Below the pieces are notes generated by a model, which made no database searches, was not told the origin of the DNA, and was given only the letters and a program-made list of their open reading frames with translations. From positions 1-64,000 of the forward strand of contig NZ_JXSQ01000002.1 of the NCBI RefSeq assembly GCF_000834055.1: a stretch of 64,000 nt of DNA, read 5' to 3'. Below, one piece after another: positions 9,155-18,424 of the stretch. The DNA comes from Leucobacter komagatae. GTDB taxonomy: Bacteria; Actinomycetota; Actinomycetes; Actinomycetales; Microbacteriaceae. Made by a program: the position numbers and the translations under genes. Each line of letters starts with the position of its first letter. The stretch's first letter is position 1.

Positions 9155-11002
9155 ATGGCGGGGCGGATTAAGGCGAGTGACGTCGAAGAGGTGAAGCGGC
9201 GTACAAACATCGCTGATCTCGTCGGCGACTACGTCGCGCTCAAGAACGCGGGTATCGACTCGATGAAGGGGCTCTGCCCGTTCCACGACGAGCGCAGCCC
9301 GAGCTTCCACGTACGCCCAACGCTCGGCTACTTCCACTGCTTCGGTTGCAGCGAGTCGGGCGACGCGATCAGCTTCGTGCAGAAGATGGATCACCTCTCG
9401 TTCGCAGAGGCCGTTGAGCGGCTCGCCTCCCGCATCAGCTACCAGCTCACCTACGAAGAGGGCTTCGAGCGTCGCGAGGAGGGCCCAAACCGGGCCCGGC
9501 TCCTCGCAGCGAACCAGGCGGCGAGCGACTTTTATCGCGGCCAGCTCATGGGCGAAGAAGCAACGACCGCACGCACGTTCCTGTCCCAGCGCGGCTTCGA
9601 CGAGGCCTCATGGGAGCTGTTCGGTGTCGGTTACGCGCCGCGCGGCTGGGACGGCCTCACAAGCCACCTCAGGAAGCAGGGGTTCACTCCGCAGGAGCTC
9701 GTGCAGGCCGGCCTCGTTTCCGAGGGTCAGCGGGGCATCTACGACCGCTTCCGTGGGCGCGTCGTGTGGCCCATTCGCGACACGAGCGGCCAGACCCTCG
9801 GCTTCGGCGCCCGGAAGCTCTACGACGACGATAACGGCCCGAAATATCTCAACACGCCCGAGACGCCTGTCTACCACAAATCGAGAGTGCTCTACGGGCT
9901 CGACCTCGCAAAGAAGGCGATCTCCCGGGGCCGCAGGGCCGTCATTGTCGAGGGCTACACCGACGTCATGGCGTGCCATCTCGCCGGTATCGACGATGCA
10001 ATCGCGACCTGTGGAACGGCGTTCGGCAAGGACCACATCTCCATGCTGCGCCGGGTCATGGGTGACGACGCCGCAGCAGAGGTCATCTTCACGTTCGACC
10101 CTGACGAGGCAGGCCAAAAGGCCGCCCTGCGCGCCTTCGGCGAGGAGCAGCGCTTCACCGCGCAAACGTACGCTGCTGTCGCGCCCGACGGTTACGATCC
10201 GGCAGATCTCCGCCTCCACAAGGGCGACGAAGCGGTGCGTGAACTGTTCGACAAGAAGGTGCCGCTGTTCGAGTTCGCGCTCAGGCAGGCAATCGCACGC
10301 TTCGACCTCAACTCGGTCGAGGGCCGGGTGTCTGCGCTGCGTCAGGCTGCGCCCATCGTCGCAGGCATCAAGGATTCTGGGATGCGCCCGGGATACACGC
10401 GCGAACTTGCGCGCATGCTCGGTCTGGAGCTGCGCGAGGTGCAGCACGCCGTTCGGAACACACAGCGCCAGCCAGCCCCAGAGCCCGAATACGCCCCGCA
10501 AGAGGCGCAACGCGAACCAGAGCCACCGAGGGTGTCGCTGTCAACGCTCAGGCGAGACCCAGCCGTATGGCTCGAGCGTGACGCGATCATGGCGATGATC
10601 CAGCAGGGTCCATCCGTTGGGTCCGAGCTGCTCTCCCAAGCGGTTACCGCGCAGGTGACCGAGCCGCACCTCAGGGTCGTGAGAGACGCCCTCCACACGG
10701 CGCTCCCAAGCCTTGAGGGCGGAGCGTGGGTGGAATCGATCCTTGAGGCGACCCCGCCGTCGCACCAGGGCCTCGTGCGAGAGCTCGCAATCGCATCGAT
10801 GCCACAGCGCGATCCTGCCCTCCTCCCCGAATACGCGCGGGAGGTCGTCATTTCGCTACTCGACAGGGATCTCGTCTCACTCAAGCAGGAGCTGCTCGCG
10901 CGGATGCAGCGCATCGGTGACCCAATGAGCGAGCAATCGCGGCGCGTGCAAGAACAGCTCGCCGCCCTCGAACACGCCAGGCGGGGTCTGCGTCACGACT
11001 AG
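9155..11002 (+). CDS. dnaG: DNA primase
   Basis: Synthesises RNA primers for replication. The 615-residue protein has the N-terminal CHC2 zinc ribbon (C41, H44, C62, C65 in CPFHDERSPSFH and FHCFGC), the RNA-polymerase-like core, and the TOPRIM fold marked by VIVEGYTDVMACH, the TCGTAFGKDH loop and FDPDEAGQKAA near residues 265-330. The C-terminal helicase-binding region is preceded by a Pro/Glu-rich linker (QPAPEPEYAPQEAQREPEPP, about residue 432). It follows dgt by 42 nt with its own leaderless-type promoter. Length and domains are normal. Confidence 0.95.
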   Translation: MAGRIKASDVEEVKRRTNIADLVGDYVALKNAGIDSMKGLCPFHDERSPSFHVRPTLGYFHCFGCSESGDAISFVQKMDHLSFAEAVERLASRISYQLTYEEGFERREEGPNRARLLAANQAASDFYRGQLMGEEATTARTFLSQRGFDEASWELFGVGYAPRGWDGLTSHLRKQGFTPQELVQAGLVSEGQRGIYDRFRGRVVWPIRDTSGQTLGFGARKLYDDDNGPKYLNTPETPVYHKSRVLYGLDLAKKAISRGRRAVIVEGYTDVMACHLAGIDDAIATCGTAFGKDHISMLRRVMGDDAAAEVIFTFDPDEAGQKAALRAFGEEQRFTAQTYAAVAPDGYDPADLRLHKGDEAVRELFDKKVPLFEFALRQAIARFDLNSVEGRVSALRQAAPIVAGIKDSGMRPGYTRELARMLGLELREVQHAVRNTQRQPAPEPEYAPQEAQREPEPPRVSLSTLRRDPAVWLERDAIMAMIQQGPSVGSELLSQAVTAQVTEPHLRVVRDALHTALPSLEGGAWVESILEATPPSHQGLVRELAIASMPQRDPALLPEYAREVVISLLDRDLVSLKQELLARMQRIGDPMSEQSRRVQEQLAALEHARRGLRHD

Positions 11003-11014
11003 TAAGGTGAGTTT

Positions 11015-11860
11015 GTGGCACATCCAAACCTCGAGGCAGACCCAGTCCTTTACACCTCTGACCTGTCCCTCCGCTATCCAGCGCACGCGGGCGGCAGGGC
11101 CTTTCAGGCCATCGAGGGGGTATCGGTCGAAGTGCCGCGTGGGGGAGTGCTCGCCGTACTTGGCGAGAGCGGATCGGGAAAGTCAACGCTTACCCGCTAC
11201 CTCGCCGGACGCAGCACCGAGGGCGACAAGAACGCGAAGATCAAGTCCGCCGGGGGAGACGCCCGCGCGCTCGACCTTCCGCTCGAGCGCCTCTCGCGCC
11301 GAAATCGGGCGAGACTGACGGCGTACATCGGTCACCTTGCGCAGGACGCGGGAGCGACCCTCACCCCAGAACTCAACGTCGGCGACGTGCTCTTCGAGCC
11401 CATCGTCGAGCGCGTACGGAACTTCGATAGGGAACCGCTCGGCGAGGTCATCGCGGAAATGATGGACATCGTCGCGTTGCCGCTCGCGAAGCTGCAGGAG
11501 TACCCGTTTGAGCTCTCCAAGGGGCAGCGCCAGCGTGTCGCGGTGATGCGTTCGCTCATGCTCGATCCGTGCGTGCTCATCGTCGACGAGCCAACGCTCG
11601 GCGTCGACGCGAACAATCGCCCGAAGATCGTTGAGCTCCTCAAGTGGTACCGGGAGCGCACGGGCGCCGCCATGGTGCTCGTGAGCCACGATATCGGCAT
11701 GCTTGAGGCGCTCGCCGAGGAAGTCGTCGTGCTGCAGCAGGGGCGAGTCGTGGGACGTGGGGAGATCAACACGATCTTCCGGAACACCGAACACGACTAC
11801 GTCAAACGGCTCGCTGACGCTCTCCGATCCACTGCGTACGACGAGATCGCTGAAGAATAG
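11015..11860 (+). CDS. ABC transporter ATP-binding protein, orphan (peptide/nickel-type)
   Basis: A 281-residue ABC ATPase most like the oligopeptide/nickel (Dpp/Opp) type. Walker A is GESGSGKST (residues 50-58), Walker B VLIVDEPT (187-194) and the H-loop LVSHD lies near 220. The signature motif reads LSKGQ (167-171) instead of LSGGQ. Residues 67-100 carry an unusual basic insert (DKNAKIKSAGGDARALDL). No permease or binding-protein gene is adjacent: dnaG is upstream, tRNA-Asn downstream. The GTG start has both AAGGTGA and a possible -10 (TAAGGT) just upstream. Partner and substrate are unknown. Confidence 0.8.
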   Translation: MAHPNLEADPVLYTSDLSLRYPAHAGGRAFQAIEGVSVEVPRGGVLAVLGESGSGKSTLTRYLAGRSTEGDKNAKIKSAGGDARALDLPLERLSRRNRARLTAYIGHLAQDAGATLTPELNVGDVLFEPIVERVRNFDREPLGEVIAEMMDIVALPLAKLQEYPFELSKGQRQRVAVMRSLMLDPCVLIVDEPTLGVDANNRPKIVELLKWYRERTGAAMVLVSHDIGMLEALAEEVVVLQQGRVVGRGEINTIFRNTEHDYVKRLADALRSTAYDEIAEE

Positions 11861-11880
11861 ACTCGCCGTGCGCGCCTGAT

Positions 11881-11910
11881 TTGCAACGCGGCTGAGAGGC
11901 TTGCTACGCT
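11881..11910 (+). promoter_or_regulatory. Probable tRNA-Asn promoter
   Basis: TTGCAA (11881-11886) and TACGCT (11905-11910) are separated by 18 nt and lie about 22 nt upstream of the mature tRNA-Asn 5' end. Confidence 0.45.
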
Positions 11911-11932
11911 AGTCGAGTTGCTGCGGCAATGA

Positions 11933-12005
11933 TCCCCTGTAGCTCAGCTGGCAGAGCGCTTGACTGTTAATCAGGATGTCGTTGGTTCGAGCCCAACCGG
12001 GGGAG
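11933..12005 (+). tRNA. tRNA-Asn (GTT)
   Basis: Cloverleaf with a perfect 7-bp acceptor stem except one G-T pair (TCCCCTG/CGGGGGA), D-arm GCTCAGCTGGCAGAGC, anticodon loop CTGTTAA giving GTT, and TTCGAGC T-loop. The discriminator is G at 12005. CCA is not encoded. Confidence 0.97.
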
Positions 12006-12010
12006 CAATT

Positions 12011-12040
12011 GGCCCTTACTCTAGGAGTAAGGGCCTTTTT
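12011..12040 (+). terminator. Rho-independent terminator after tRNA-Asn
   Basis: A perfect 10-bp stem (GGCCCTTACT/AGTAAGGGCC) with a CTAGG loop is followed at once by five T residues. It ends the tRNA-Asn transcript 5 nt after the mature 3' end. Confidence 0.9.
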
Positions 12041-12079
12041 GTTTACCCACCTCATTTTCTTGGCGACAGGGAGTCAGCG

Positions 12080-12616
12080 ATGACACATCACCACGGACAG
12101 ATCATCAGCGTCGAGCCATACGGCACGCCCGAGGTGCACGAGACAGCGTGGCTCGCGCCCGGGTCAATCATCGTCGGCAACGTCACCATCGGCGCCGGTT
12201 CGAGCATCTGGTACAACGCCGTCGTTCGGGGCGACTCCGACGCCGTGCACATCGGCGAGCGAAGTAACGCCCAGGACGGTGTCGTCATACACACCTTCCG
12301 CGGTCAGCCGACCGTGATCGGCGACGACGTCTCCATGGGGCACAACGCGGTCGTCCACGGCGCGACGGTCGAGAACGGCTGCCTCATCGGTATGAGTGCG
12401 ACAGTGCTCAACGAGGCTGTGGTCGGGGAGGGGTCGCTCGTCGCAGCGGGGGCCCTCGTGCCTCAGGGGATGGTGATCCCGCCACACTCACTCGTTGCGG
12501 GAGTGCCAGCAAGGATTGTCCGTGAGCTGCGCGAAGCCGATCGGGAGGCCGTGCGGGCGAACGCGGAGGTGTACCTCGAGTACACCGCGAACCACAGATC
12601 CGCCACAGCCTCCTAG
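12080..12616 (+). CDS. gamma carbonic anhydrase family protein
   Basis: A 178-residue left-handed beta-helix protein of hexapeptide repeats (for example IIVGNVTIGAGSSIW, VIGDDVSMGHNAVV). The three zinc-binding histidines of gamma carbonic anhydrases are in place: H71 in VVIHTF, H88 in MGHNAVV and H93 in VVHGATV. Many bacterial members (YrdA/PaaY-like) have low or untested carbonic anhydrase activity, so the reaction is likely but not certain. ATG 12080 is chosen with GGAG about 8 nt upstream; the open frame continues upstream through the tRNA-Asn region and is not coding there. It stands alone between tRNA genes. Confidence 0.88.
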   Translation: MTHHHGQIISVEPYGTPEVHETAWLAPGSIIVGNVTIGAGSSIWYNAVVRGDSDAVHIGERSNAQDGVVIHTFRGQPTVIGDDVSMGHNAVVHGATVENGCLIGMSATVLNEAVVGEGSLVAAGALVPQGMVIPPHSLVAGVPARIVRELREADREAVRANAEVYLEYTANHRSATAS

Positions 12617-12754
12617 TCGCAGCGCAGAACGGTGACGTCCGGCGCGCGCGACCCCGGTGTGACGCGCCGGGGGTTGCGGCCCGTTCGCGGCGACGGTGCG
12701 AAATGCAGTATGCTCGATGAGTCGCGTTCAGCGGCCGGTCCACCCCGGTGGTCC

Positions 12755-12825
12755 GGGGATGTAGCTCAATGGTAGAGCCTCAGTCTTCCAAACTGATTAC
12801 GCGGGTTCGATTCCCGTCATCCCCT
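12755..12825 (+). tRNA. tRNA-Gly (TCC), copy 1
   Basis: Acceptor GGGGATG/CATCCCC, anticodon stem TCAGT/ACTGA with loop CTTCCAA giving TCC, and a T-arm whose stem pairs fully if one G-T is allowed. Discriminator is T at 12825 and CCA is not encoded. Confidence 0.95.
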
Positions 12826-12829
12826 CGGC

Positions 12830-12860
12830 AAAACCCCTCGTCATCGACGAGGGGTTTTCT
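12830..12860 (+). terminator. Terminator after tRNA-Gly copy 1
   Basis: A 13-bp perfect stem (AAAACCCCTCGTC/GACGAGGGGTTTT) with a 3-nt loop begins 4 nt after the tRNA; the T run is part of the stem. Confidence 0.85.
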
Positions 12861-12965
12861 GTTGCCAATGGCTTGCCCTTGCGAGACGCGCCGACCATTC
12901 GCTGACACGCCGAAATAATTTGCTCGGGTCGCCCTCCCCGAGTAGTGTCCTCTATGCACCACCCC

Positions 12966-13036
12966 GGGGATGTAGCTCAATGGTAGAGCGTCGGTCTTCC
13001 AGACTGATGACGCTGGTTCGACTCCCGCCGTCCCCT
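12966..13036 (+). tRNA. tRNA-Gly (TCC), divergent copy 2
   Basis: Same length and anticodon loop position as copy 1 (loop CTTCCAG, anticodon TCC), and the first 27 nt are identical, but there are eight substitutions after the D-arm. The T-stem (GCTGG/CCCGC) now has a T-C mismatch and the anticodon stem and acceptor each gain a G-T wobble. It may be functional or decaying. Confidence 0.8.
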
Positions 13037-13041
13037 CTCAT

Positions 13042-13079
13042 GCAGGGCCCCCGCCACTCGGCGGGGGCCCTGCGCGTTT
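13042..13079 (+). terminator. Terminator after tRNA-Gly copy 2
   Basis: A 14-bp GC-rich perfect stem (13042-13055 with 13060-13073) and ACTC loop, followed by GCGTTT. Confidence 0.8.
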
Positions 13080-13080
13080 C

Positions 13081-13392
13081 GGGGGCACTATGTGCGTCAG
13101 GGCTCCTGTCTCTTGCTCCTGTCTCCTGCTTCAGGGGCACTGGCTGCCGCCCCGGGGAGCAGTGCGTGCGACGGTTAGCGACCCTCGGCGCCGGACCGCC
13201 GTGTGTGGATCGCCTGCGAAACGCCTCTACGCGCGTTCGCTCACGGGAAATTCCGCCGCGCAACTTTGGCGGTTTTATGCGGATTTGCCCCCAAAACACG
13301 GCCGGGATTCCGTCGGGTGTGCTGAAAGCCCGTGGTTTGGACTAGGATTGGTCAGGTTGCGCACTGGCGGCGCAATGCGAGACCGAGAGTCT
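13081..13392 (+). other. Intergenic stretch before tRNA-Pro, no gene supported
   Basis: About 310 nt with no convincing gene. It includes an imperfect direct repeat of CTCCTGTCTC near 13103-13125. Open frames cross it on both strands but overlap the tRNAs and lack family features or ribosome binding sites. The promoter of tRNA-Pro is presumably in the last 60 nt. Confidence 0.5.
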
Positions 13393-13470
13393 CGGGGCGT
13401 AGCTCAGCTTGGCTAGAGCGCCCGCTTTGGGAGCGGGAGGTCGCAGGTTCGAATCCTGTCGCCCCGACCA
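13393..13470 (+). tRNA. tRNA-Pro (TGG)
   Basis: Acceptor CGGGGCG/CGCCCCG, anticodon stem CCCGC/GCGGG with loop TTTGGGA giving TGG, T-arm GCAGG TTCGAAT CCTGT. The discriminator A and CCA are encoded (13467-13470). No terminator separates it from tig 57 nt downstream. Confidence 0.96.
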
Positions 13471-13527
13471 GGGTCGTTTGGCCCGACACAGGCTGATTGC
13501 AGCATTATCCGACGATGAGAGGCCAAA

Positions 13528-15054
13528 TTGCCGAAGACGAAAGCTGAGAAGCTCACACCGACCCGCACGAAGCTGACCGTTACCGTCACTCAGGACGAGC
13601 TTGCTCCCTACCTGAAGACCGCTTACAAGACGATCGCTGAGCAGGTTTCGATCCCCGGCTTCCGCAAGGGCAAGGCTCCAGCGCAGATCATCGACCAGCG
13701 CTTCGGCCGCGATTCAGTCATCTCAGAGGCAGTCAACGGCTCGCTCGACGACTTCTACCAGTCGGCAGTTGCCGAGGCTGGCGTTCGCCCCATGGGCCGC
13801 CCCTCCGCAGACATCGAAAAGATGCCAGAGGCTGCAGACACGAAGAGCGAACTCGTGCTCCTCTTCGAGGTCGAGGTTCGCCCCGACTTCACGCTCCCGA
13901 ACTACGAGGGCCTCGAGCTCACCGTTGATGAGGCTGAGATTGACGAGAGCGCGATCGAAGCAGAGCTCACCAGCCTGCGCGAGCGCTTCGGCACCCTCAT
14001 CACCGTTGATCGCCCGGCGAAGACCGGCGACTTCGTTGAGCTCGACCTCACCGCGAAGGTTGACGGCGTCGAGGTAGACCAGGCAAGCGGCGTTTCCTAC
14101 GAGATCGGCGCAGGCAACCTGCTCGCCGGCACCGACGAAGCAGTCGAGACCCTCACCGCAGGTGAGACCACCAACTTCACCTCGCAGCTGCTCGGCGGCG
14201 AATACGAGGGCCAGGACGCTGAGGTTGAGCTCACCGTCACCGCCGTCAAGGAGCGCGAGCTTCCCGAGGCTGACGACGAGTTCGCGCAGCTTGCGAGCGA
14301 GTTCGACACGATCGCAGAGCTCCGCGAGAGCCTCAAGGAGCAGGTCTCGCAGGCCTCGGTCTTCGCGCAGGGCCGCCAGGCACGCGATCTCTTCACCGAG
14401 ACGCTCATTGAGCAGGCAGACATCCCCATCTCGGAGGAGCTCGTCGAGGAAGAGGTGCACCGTCACCTCGAGGGCGAAGGCCGCCTCGAAGACGACGAGC
14501 ACCGCGCAGAGGTGCGCGTTGCGAGCGAGAAGCAGATCCAGATGGAACTCCTCCTCGACGCGATCGCTGAGAACGAGAACGTCACGCCGACCCAGGCTGA
14601 GCTTTCGGACTACATCTACCAGTCGGCGCAGCAGTACGGCATGGAGCCCACGCAGTTCCTCCAGGCCATCAGCCAGGGCAACCAGCTCCAGGTCATCCTC
14701 GGAGAGGTCACCCGCAACAAGGCACTCGCAGTTGCGCTCGGCAAGACCAAGGTCGTTGACAAGGCAGGCAAGGCAGTCGACCTTGGCGCATTTGTCGCGG
14801 TAGACACCGACGAAGAGGGCGACGAGGCTGCTGAGGCAGTCGAGGAGAAGCCAAAGAAGAAGGCTCCGGCGAAGAAGGCAGCAGCTGCGGACGAGGCCGA
14901 GAAGCCCGCCGCGAAGAAGCCTGCGGCCAAGAAGGCTGCAGCAGCCGAAGCTGGCGACGCTGACGAGGAGGCCAAGAAGGCCGCTCGCTCCGCCGCAGCA
15001 AAGAAGGCAGCAGCCACTCGCGCAGCGAAGAAGGCAGCAGCAGAAGAGAAGTAA
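13528..15054 (+). CDS. tig: trigger factor
   Basis: Ribosome-bound chaperone and prolyl isomerase that receives nascent chains. The 508-residue protein has the ribosome-docking loop GFRKGKAP (44-51), an FKBP-type PPIase domain (about 165-245) and the C-terminal chaperone arms (about 250-430). It is longer than usual because of a tail of about 70 residues built of Ala, Lys, Glu and Pro with repeated PAKKAAA/KKAAA units, resembling histone H1 tails. The start is TTG 13528 (MPKTKAEKL). A strong terminator follows, so clpP1 is separately transcribed, although tig-clpP1-clpP2-clpX is the conserved order. Confidence 0.95.
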   Translation: MPKTKAEKLTPTRTKLTVTVTQDELAPYLKTAYKTIAEQVSIPGFRKGKAPAQIIDQRFGRDSVISEAVNGSLDDFYQSAVAEAGVRPMGRPSADIEKMPEAADTKSELVLLFEVEVRPDFTLPNYEGLELTVDEAEIDESAIEAELTSLRERFGTLITVDRPAKTGDFVELDLTAKVDGVEVDQASGVSYEIGAGNLLAGTDEAVETLTAGETTNFTSQLLGGEYEGQDAEVELTVTAVKERELPEADDEFAQLASEFDTIAELRESLKEQVSQASVFAQGRQARDLFTETLIEQADIPISEELVEEEVHRHLEGEGRLEDDEHRAEVRVASEKQIQMELLLDAIAENENVTPTQAELSDYIYQSAQQYGMEPTQFLQAISQGNQLQVILGEVTRNKALAVALGKTKVVDKAGKAVDLGAFVAVDTDEEGDEAAEAVEEKPKKKAPAKKAAAADEAEKPAAKKPAAKKAAAAEAGDADEEAKKAARSAAAKKAAATRAAKKAAAEEK

Positions 15055-15070
15055 CACTCTTCGCAAGTAC

Positions 15071-15110
15071 GAAGGATCCCCGGCCAATTGCGGCCGGGGA
15101 TCCTTCGTTT
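15071..15110 (+). terminator. Terminator after tig
   Basis: A 15-bp perfect stem (15071-15085 with 15092-15106) with a 6-nt loop, ending in TTCGTTT, lies 16 nt after the tig stop. Confidence 0.88.
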
Positions 15111-15132
15111 ACAGCGAACTTCCGTGCCGCGC

Positions 15133-15150
15133 GCAACGCCCACGGCGAAC
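15133..15150 (+). promoter_or_regulatory. ClgR-type operator upstream of clpP1
   Basis: GCAACGCCCACGGCGAAC matches the published corynebacterial ClgR motif WNNWCGCYNANRGCGWWS except at the first base. It lies directly upstream of the expected -35 position of a promoter whose -10 could be TACGCT (15178-15183), the place expected for an activator site. Confidence 0.6.
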
Positions 15151-15177
15151 ACGCCAGCGGTAGCGTTTCGCAGTCGA

Positions 15178-15183
15178 TACGCT
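15178..15183 (+). promoter_or_regulatory. Probable clpP1P2 promoter -10
   Basis: TACGCT fits TANNNT. Transcription would start near 15190, about 25 nt before the clpP1 start. Confidence 0.4.
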
Positions 15184-15214
15184 CGAATCAAGCAACTTAC
15201 GAATGGAGCGCCGA

Positions 15215-15799
15215 ATGGCTGAACAGTCGCCCGTGAACAGCGTGTTCGACCGCCTGCTGAAAGACCGAATCATCTGGCTCGGTTCCGAAGTGCGCGACGA
15301 CAACGCAAACGAGATCTGCGCAAAGATCTTGCTCCTCGCGGCAGAGGATCCCGAGGCCGATATCTTCCTGTATGTGAACTCGCCTGGCGGTTCCATTACA
15401 GCGGGTATGGCCATCTACGACACGATGAGCTTCGTGCCGAACGACATTGTCACCGTTGGAATCGGCATGGCCGCTTCGATGGGACAGTTCCTGCTCACCG
15501 CAGGCACCAAGGGCAAGCGCTACATCACGCCGAACGCGCGCGTGCTGCTGCACCAGCCGCACGGTGGCTTCGGTGGAACAGCGAGCGACATCCAGACGCA
15601 GGCGCAGCTCATCGTCTCGATGAAGAACCGCCTCGCCGAGATCACGGCACGCCAGACCGGCAAGACCGTCGAGCAGATCAATGAGGACGGGGACCGCGAT
15701 CGCTGGTTCACCGCCGAAGAGGCACTCGAGTACGGCTTCGTCGATTTCATCAGGGAGACCGCAACTGACGTCGTCGGCGGCGGCGGCACGAGCAAGTAG
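15215..15799 (+). CDS. clpP1: ATP-dependent Clp protease proteolytic subunit ClpP1
   Basis: Serine protease subunit of the Clp barrel. From ATG 15215 it has 194 residues with catalytic S88 in [10 protein letters not shown]113 in LLHQPHGG and an Asp near residue 162. An ATG 12 nt earlier is in frame, but the later one is chosen because GGAG lies at a proper distance before it and the family begins MAEQ. It is followed after 18 nt by clpP2. In actinobacteria ClpP1 and ClpP2 form a mixed ring complex that needs both, fed by ClpX and ClpC. A ClgR box and promoter lie upstream. Confidence 0.94.
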   Translation: MAEQSPVNSVFDRLLKDRIIWLGSEVRDDNANEICAKILLLAAEDPEADIFLYVNSPGGSITAGMAIYDTMSFVPNDIVTVGIGMAASMGQFLLTAGTKGKRYITPNARVLLHQPHGGFGGTASDIQTQAQLIVSMKNRLAEITARQTGKTVEQINEDGDRDRWFTAEEALEYGFVDFIRETATDVVGGGGTSK

Positions 15800-15817
15800 T
15801 CGATAGGAAGACACGAA

Positions 15818-16489
15818 ATGACGAATCTCTACATGCCACAGGGCGGATCCGCAGACCGGATGATGCCTGACTCCCGCTACGTGCTCCCCACGTTCGAGGA
15901 GCGGACTGCGTACGGGTTTAAGCGCCAGGATCCCTACGCGAAGCTGTTCGAAGACCGCATCATCTTCCTCGGTGTGCAGGTTGATGACGCCTCCGCTGAC
16001 GATGTGATGGCGCAGCTGCTCGTCCTCGAGAGCCAGGATCCCGAGCGCGACATCACGATGTACATCAACTCGCCAGGTGGTTCATTCACCGCGATGACCG
16101 CGATCTACGACACGATGCAGTATGTGCGCCCGCACATTCAGACCGTCTGCCTCGGCCAGGCTGCGTCTGCAGCAGCTGTGCTGCTCGCCGGCGGCACTCC
16201 AGGCAAGCGTCTCGCGCTGCCGAACGCACGCGTGCTCATCCACCAGCCGTCGAGCGGTCAGGGTGGCCACGGCCAGGCTTCGGACATCGAGATCCAGGCT
16301 CGCGAGATCCAGCGCATGCGTGACTGGCTCGAGGAGACGCTCTCGAAGCACTCGAAGCGGTCCGTCGAGGAGATCAACAAGGACATCGACCGTGACAAGA
16401 TCTTGAGCGCCCAGGAGGCGTTCGAGTACGGTCTGGTCGACCAGGTGCTGACGAGCCGCAAGAACCCGCAGCCCGTCATCGGACAGTAA
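15818..16489 (+). CDS. clpP2: ATP-dependent Clp protease proteolytic subunit ClpP2
   Basis: Second ClpP paralogue, 223 residues. It keeps the catalytic Ser (S117 in [11 protein letters not shown]) and His (H142 in LIHQPSSG) and the handle region. The N-terminus is about 25 residues longer than ClpP1 ([20 protein letters not shown]), as usual for actinobacterial ClpP2, and may be processed. It is co-transcribed with clpP1 (18-nt gap with AGGAAG RBS) and ends in a hairpin terminator, leaving clpX as a separate unit. Confidence 0.94.
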   Translation: MTNLYMPQGGSADRMMPDSRYVLPTFEERTAYGFKRQDPYAKLFEDRIIFLGVQVDDASADDVMAQLLVLESQDPERDITMYINSPGGSFTAMTAIYDTMQYVRPHIQTVCLGQAASAAAVLLAGGTPGKRLALPNARVLIHQPSSGQGGHGQASDIEIQAREIQRMRDWLEETLSKHSKRSVEEINKDIDRDKILSAQEAFEYGLVDQVLTSRKNPQPVIGQ

Positions 16490-16534
16490 CAGCGCTCGGC
16501 TGAGCGGCCCGCTCTGTAACAGAGTGATCACAAG

Positions 16535-16576
16535 CTGGCGGCGCGCGGCCCGAAAGGGCGGCGCGCCGTCAGTCTT
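16535..16576 (+). terminator. Hairpin between clpP2 and clpX, probable terminator
   Basis: A long GC-rich hairpin: a 12-bp outer stem (one G-T), one mismatch, then GCCC-GAAA-GGGC capped by a GNRA tetraloop, followed by TCTTTGTCT. Confidence 0.65.
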
Positions 16577-16632
16577 TGTCTCAGGTCGCCACTAGGCTCG
16601 GAAGCGTACACGCGACGCGAGGAGGTTTCGGA

Positions 16633-17904
<1,272 letters not shown>

Positions 17905-17931
17905 CGATCGGCGCCGCGCTCTCGGCAGCGG

Positions 17932-18423
17932 CTACGGAACGAACGACGTAATGTCGTAGCTCAGCAGCCGTTCGTCACCCTCGCCCTGCAGCGTCACCGC
18001 AGCGACGACGAGCTCCGACGAAGTGAGCGTCGCAGACCGGCCACCATCGCCGGTCTCTTCGTCGTCGGAAACGGTGAACCCACCGCTCGTCACAACCTCA
18101 TCCCAAACAGCGGCTGCTGCCGCGACATCGGGGACACGCAGCACGACAAACCAGCTGCCGTGACCCCGCGACCCTGCATCGTCAATAGTCGCAGAATCGG
18201 GAATTGCGAATCCTGAGGGAAAATCCTCAGGCAGCTCGGCAGATTTTGCGAATGCTTCGTCTGGGTTTTCTTCCTGCCAGCTTCCGCCTTCGGGCTCAAC
18301 CTTCTCGGTGAGGTCGGTGCCTTCCGGGTTGACCGATCCAGGCTCGGGTGCGCAGCCGGCGAGCGGCGCGACGAGCAGTCCAAGCGCGAGCAGGCTCGCA
18401 GCTCCGCGAAGGTTCCGGTTCAT
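17932..18423 (-). CDS. hypothetical lipoprotein
   Basis: A 163-residue secreted lipoprotein of unknown function. The N-terminus is a clear type II signal peptide: MNRNLRGAASLLALGLLVAP followed by the lipobox LAGC with the lipidated cysteine at residue 24. The mature part is acidic and starts with a Pro/Glu/Gly-rich linker; a segment near 90-120 (GSWFVVLRVPDVAAAAAVWDE) looks like a small globular domain. Only 1 nt separates it from the stop of the upstream minus-strand gene, so the two are co-transcribed. I recognise no family. Confidence 0.75.
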   Translation of the reverse strand: MNRNLRGAASLLALGLLVAPLAGCAPEPGSVNPEGTDLTEKVEPEGGSWQEENPDEAFAKSAELPEDFPSGFAIPDSATIDDAGSRGHGSWFVVLRVPDVAAAAAVWDEVVTSGGFTVSDDEETGDGGRSATLTSSELVVAAVTLQGEGDERLLSYDITSFVP

Positions 18424-18424
18424 C

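Noticed and set aside
12920-13345. Open frames over the second tRNA-Gly and its terminator on both strands
   Set aside because: They overlap a tRNA and a perfect hairpin and show no coding features.
13723-15087. 454-codon open frame antisense to tig
   Set aside because: Low-complexity Leu/Cys/Arg translation that simply reflects the repetitive Ala/Lys codons of tig.
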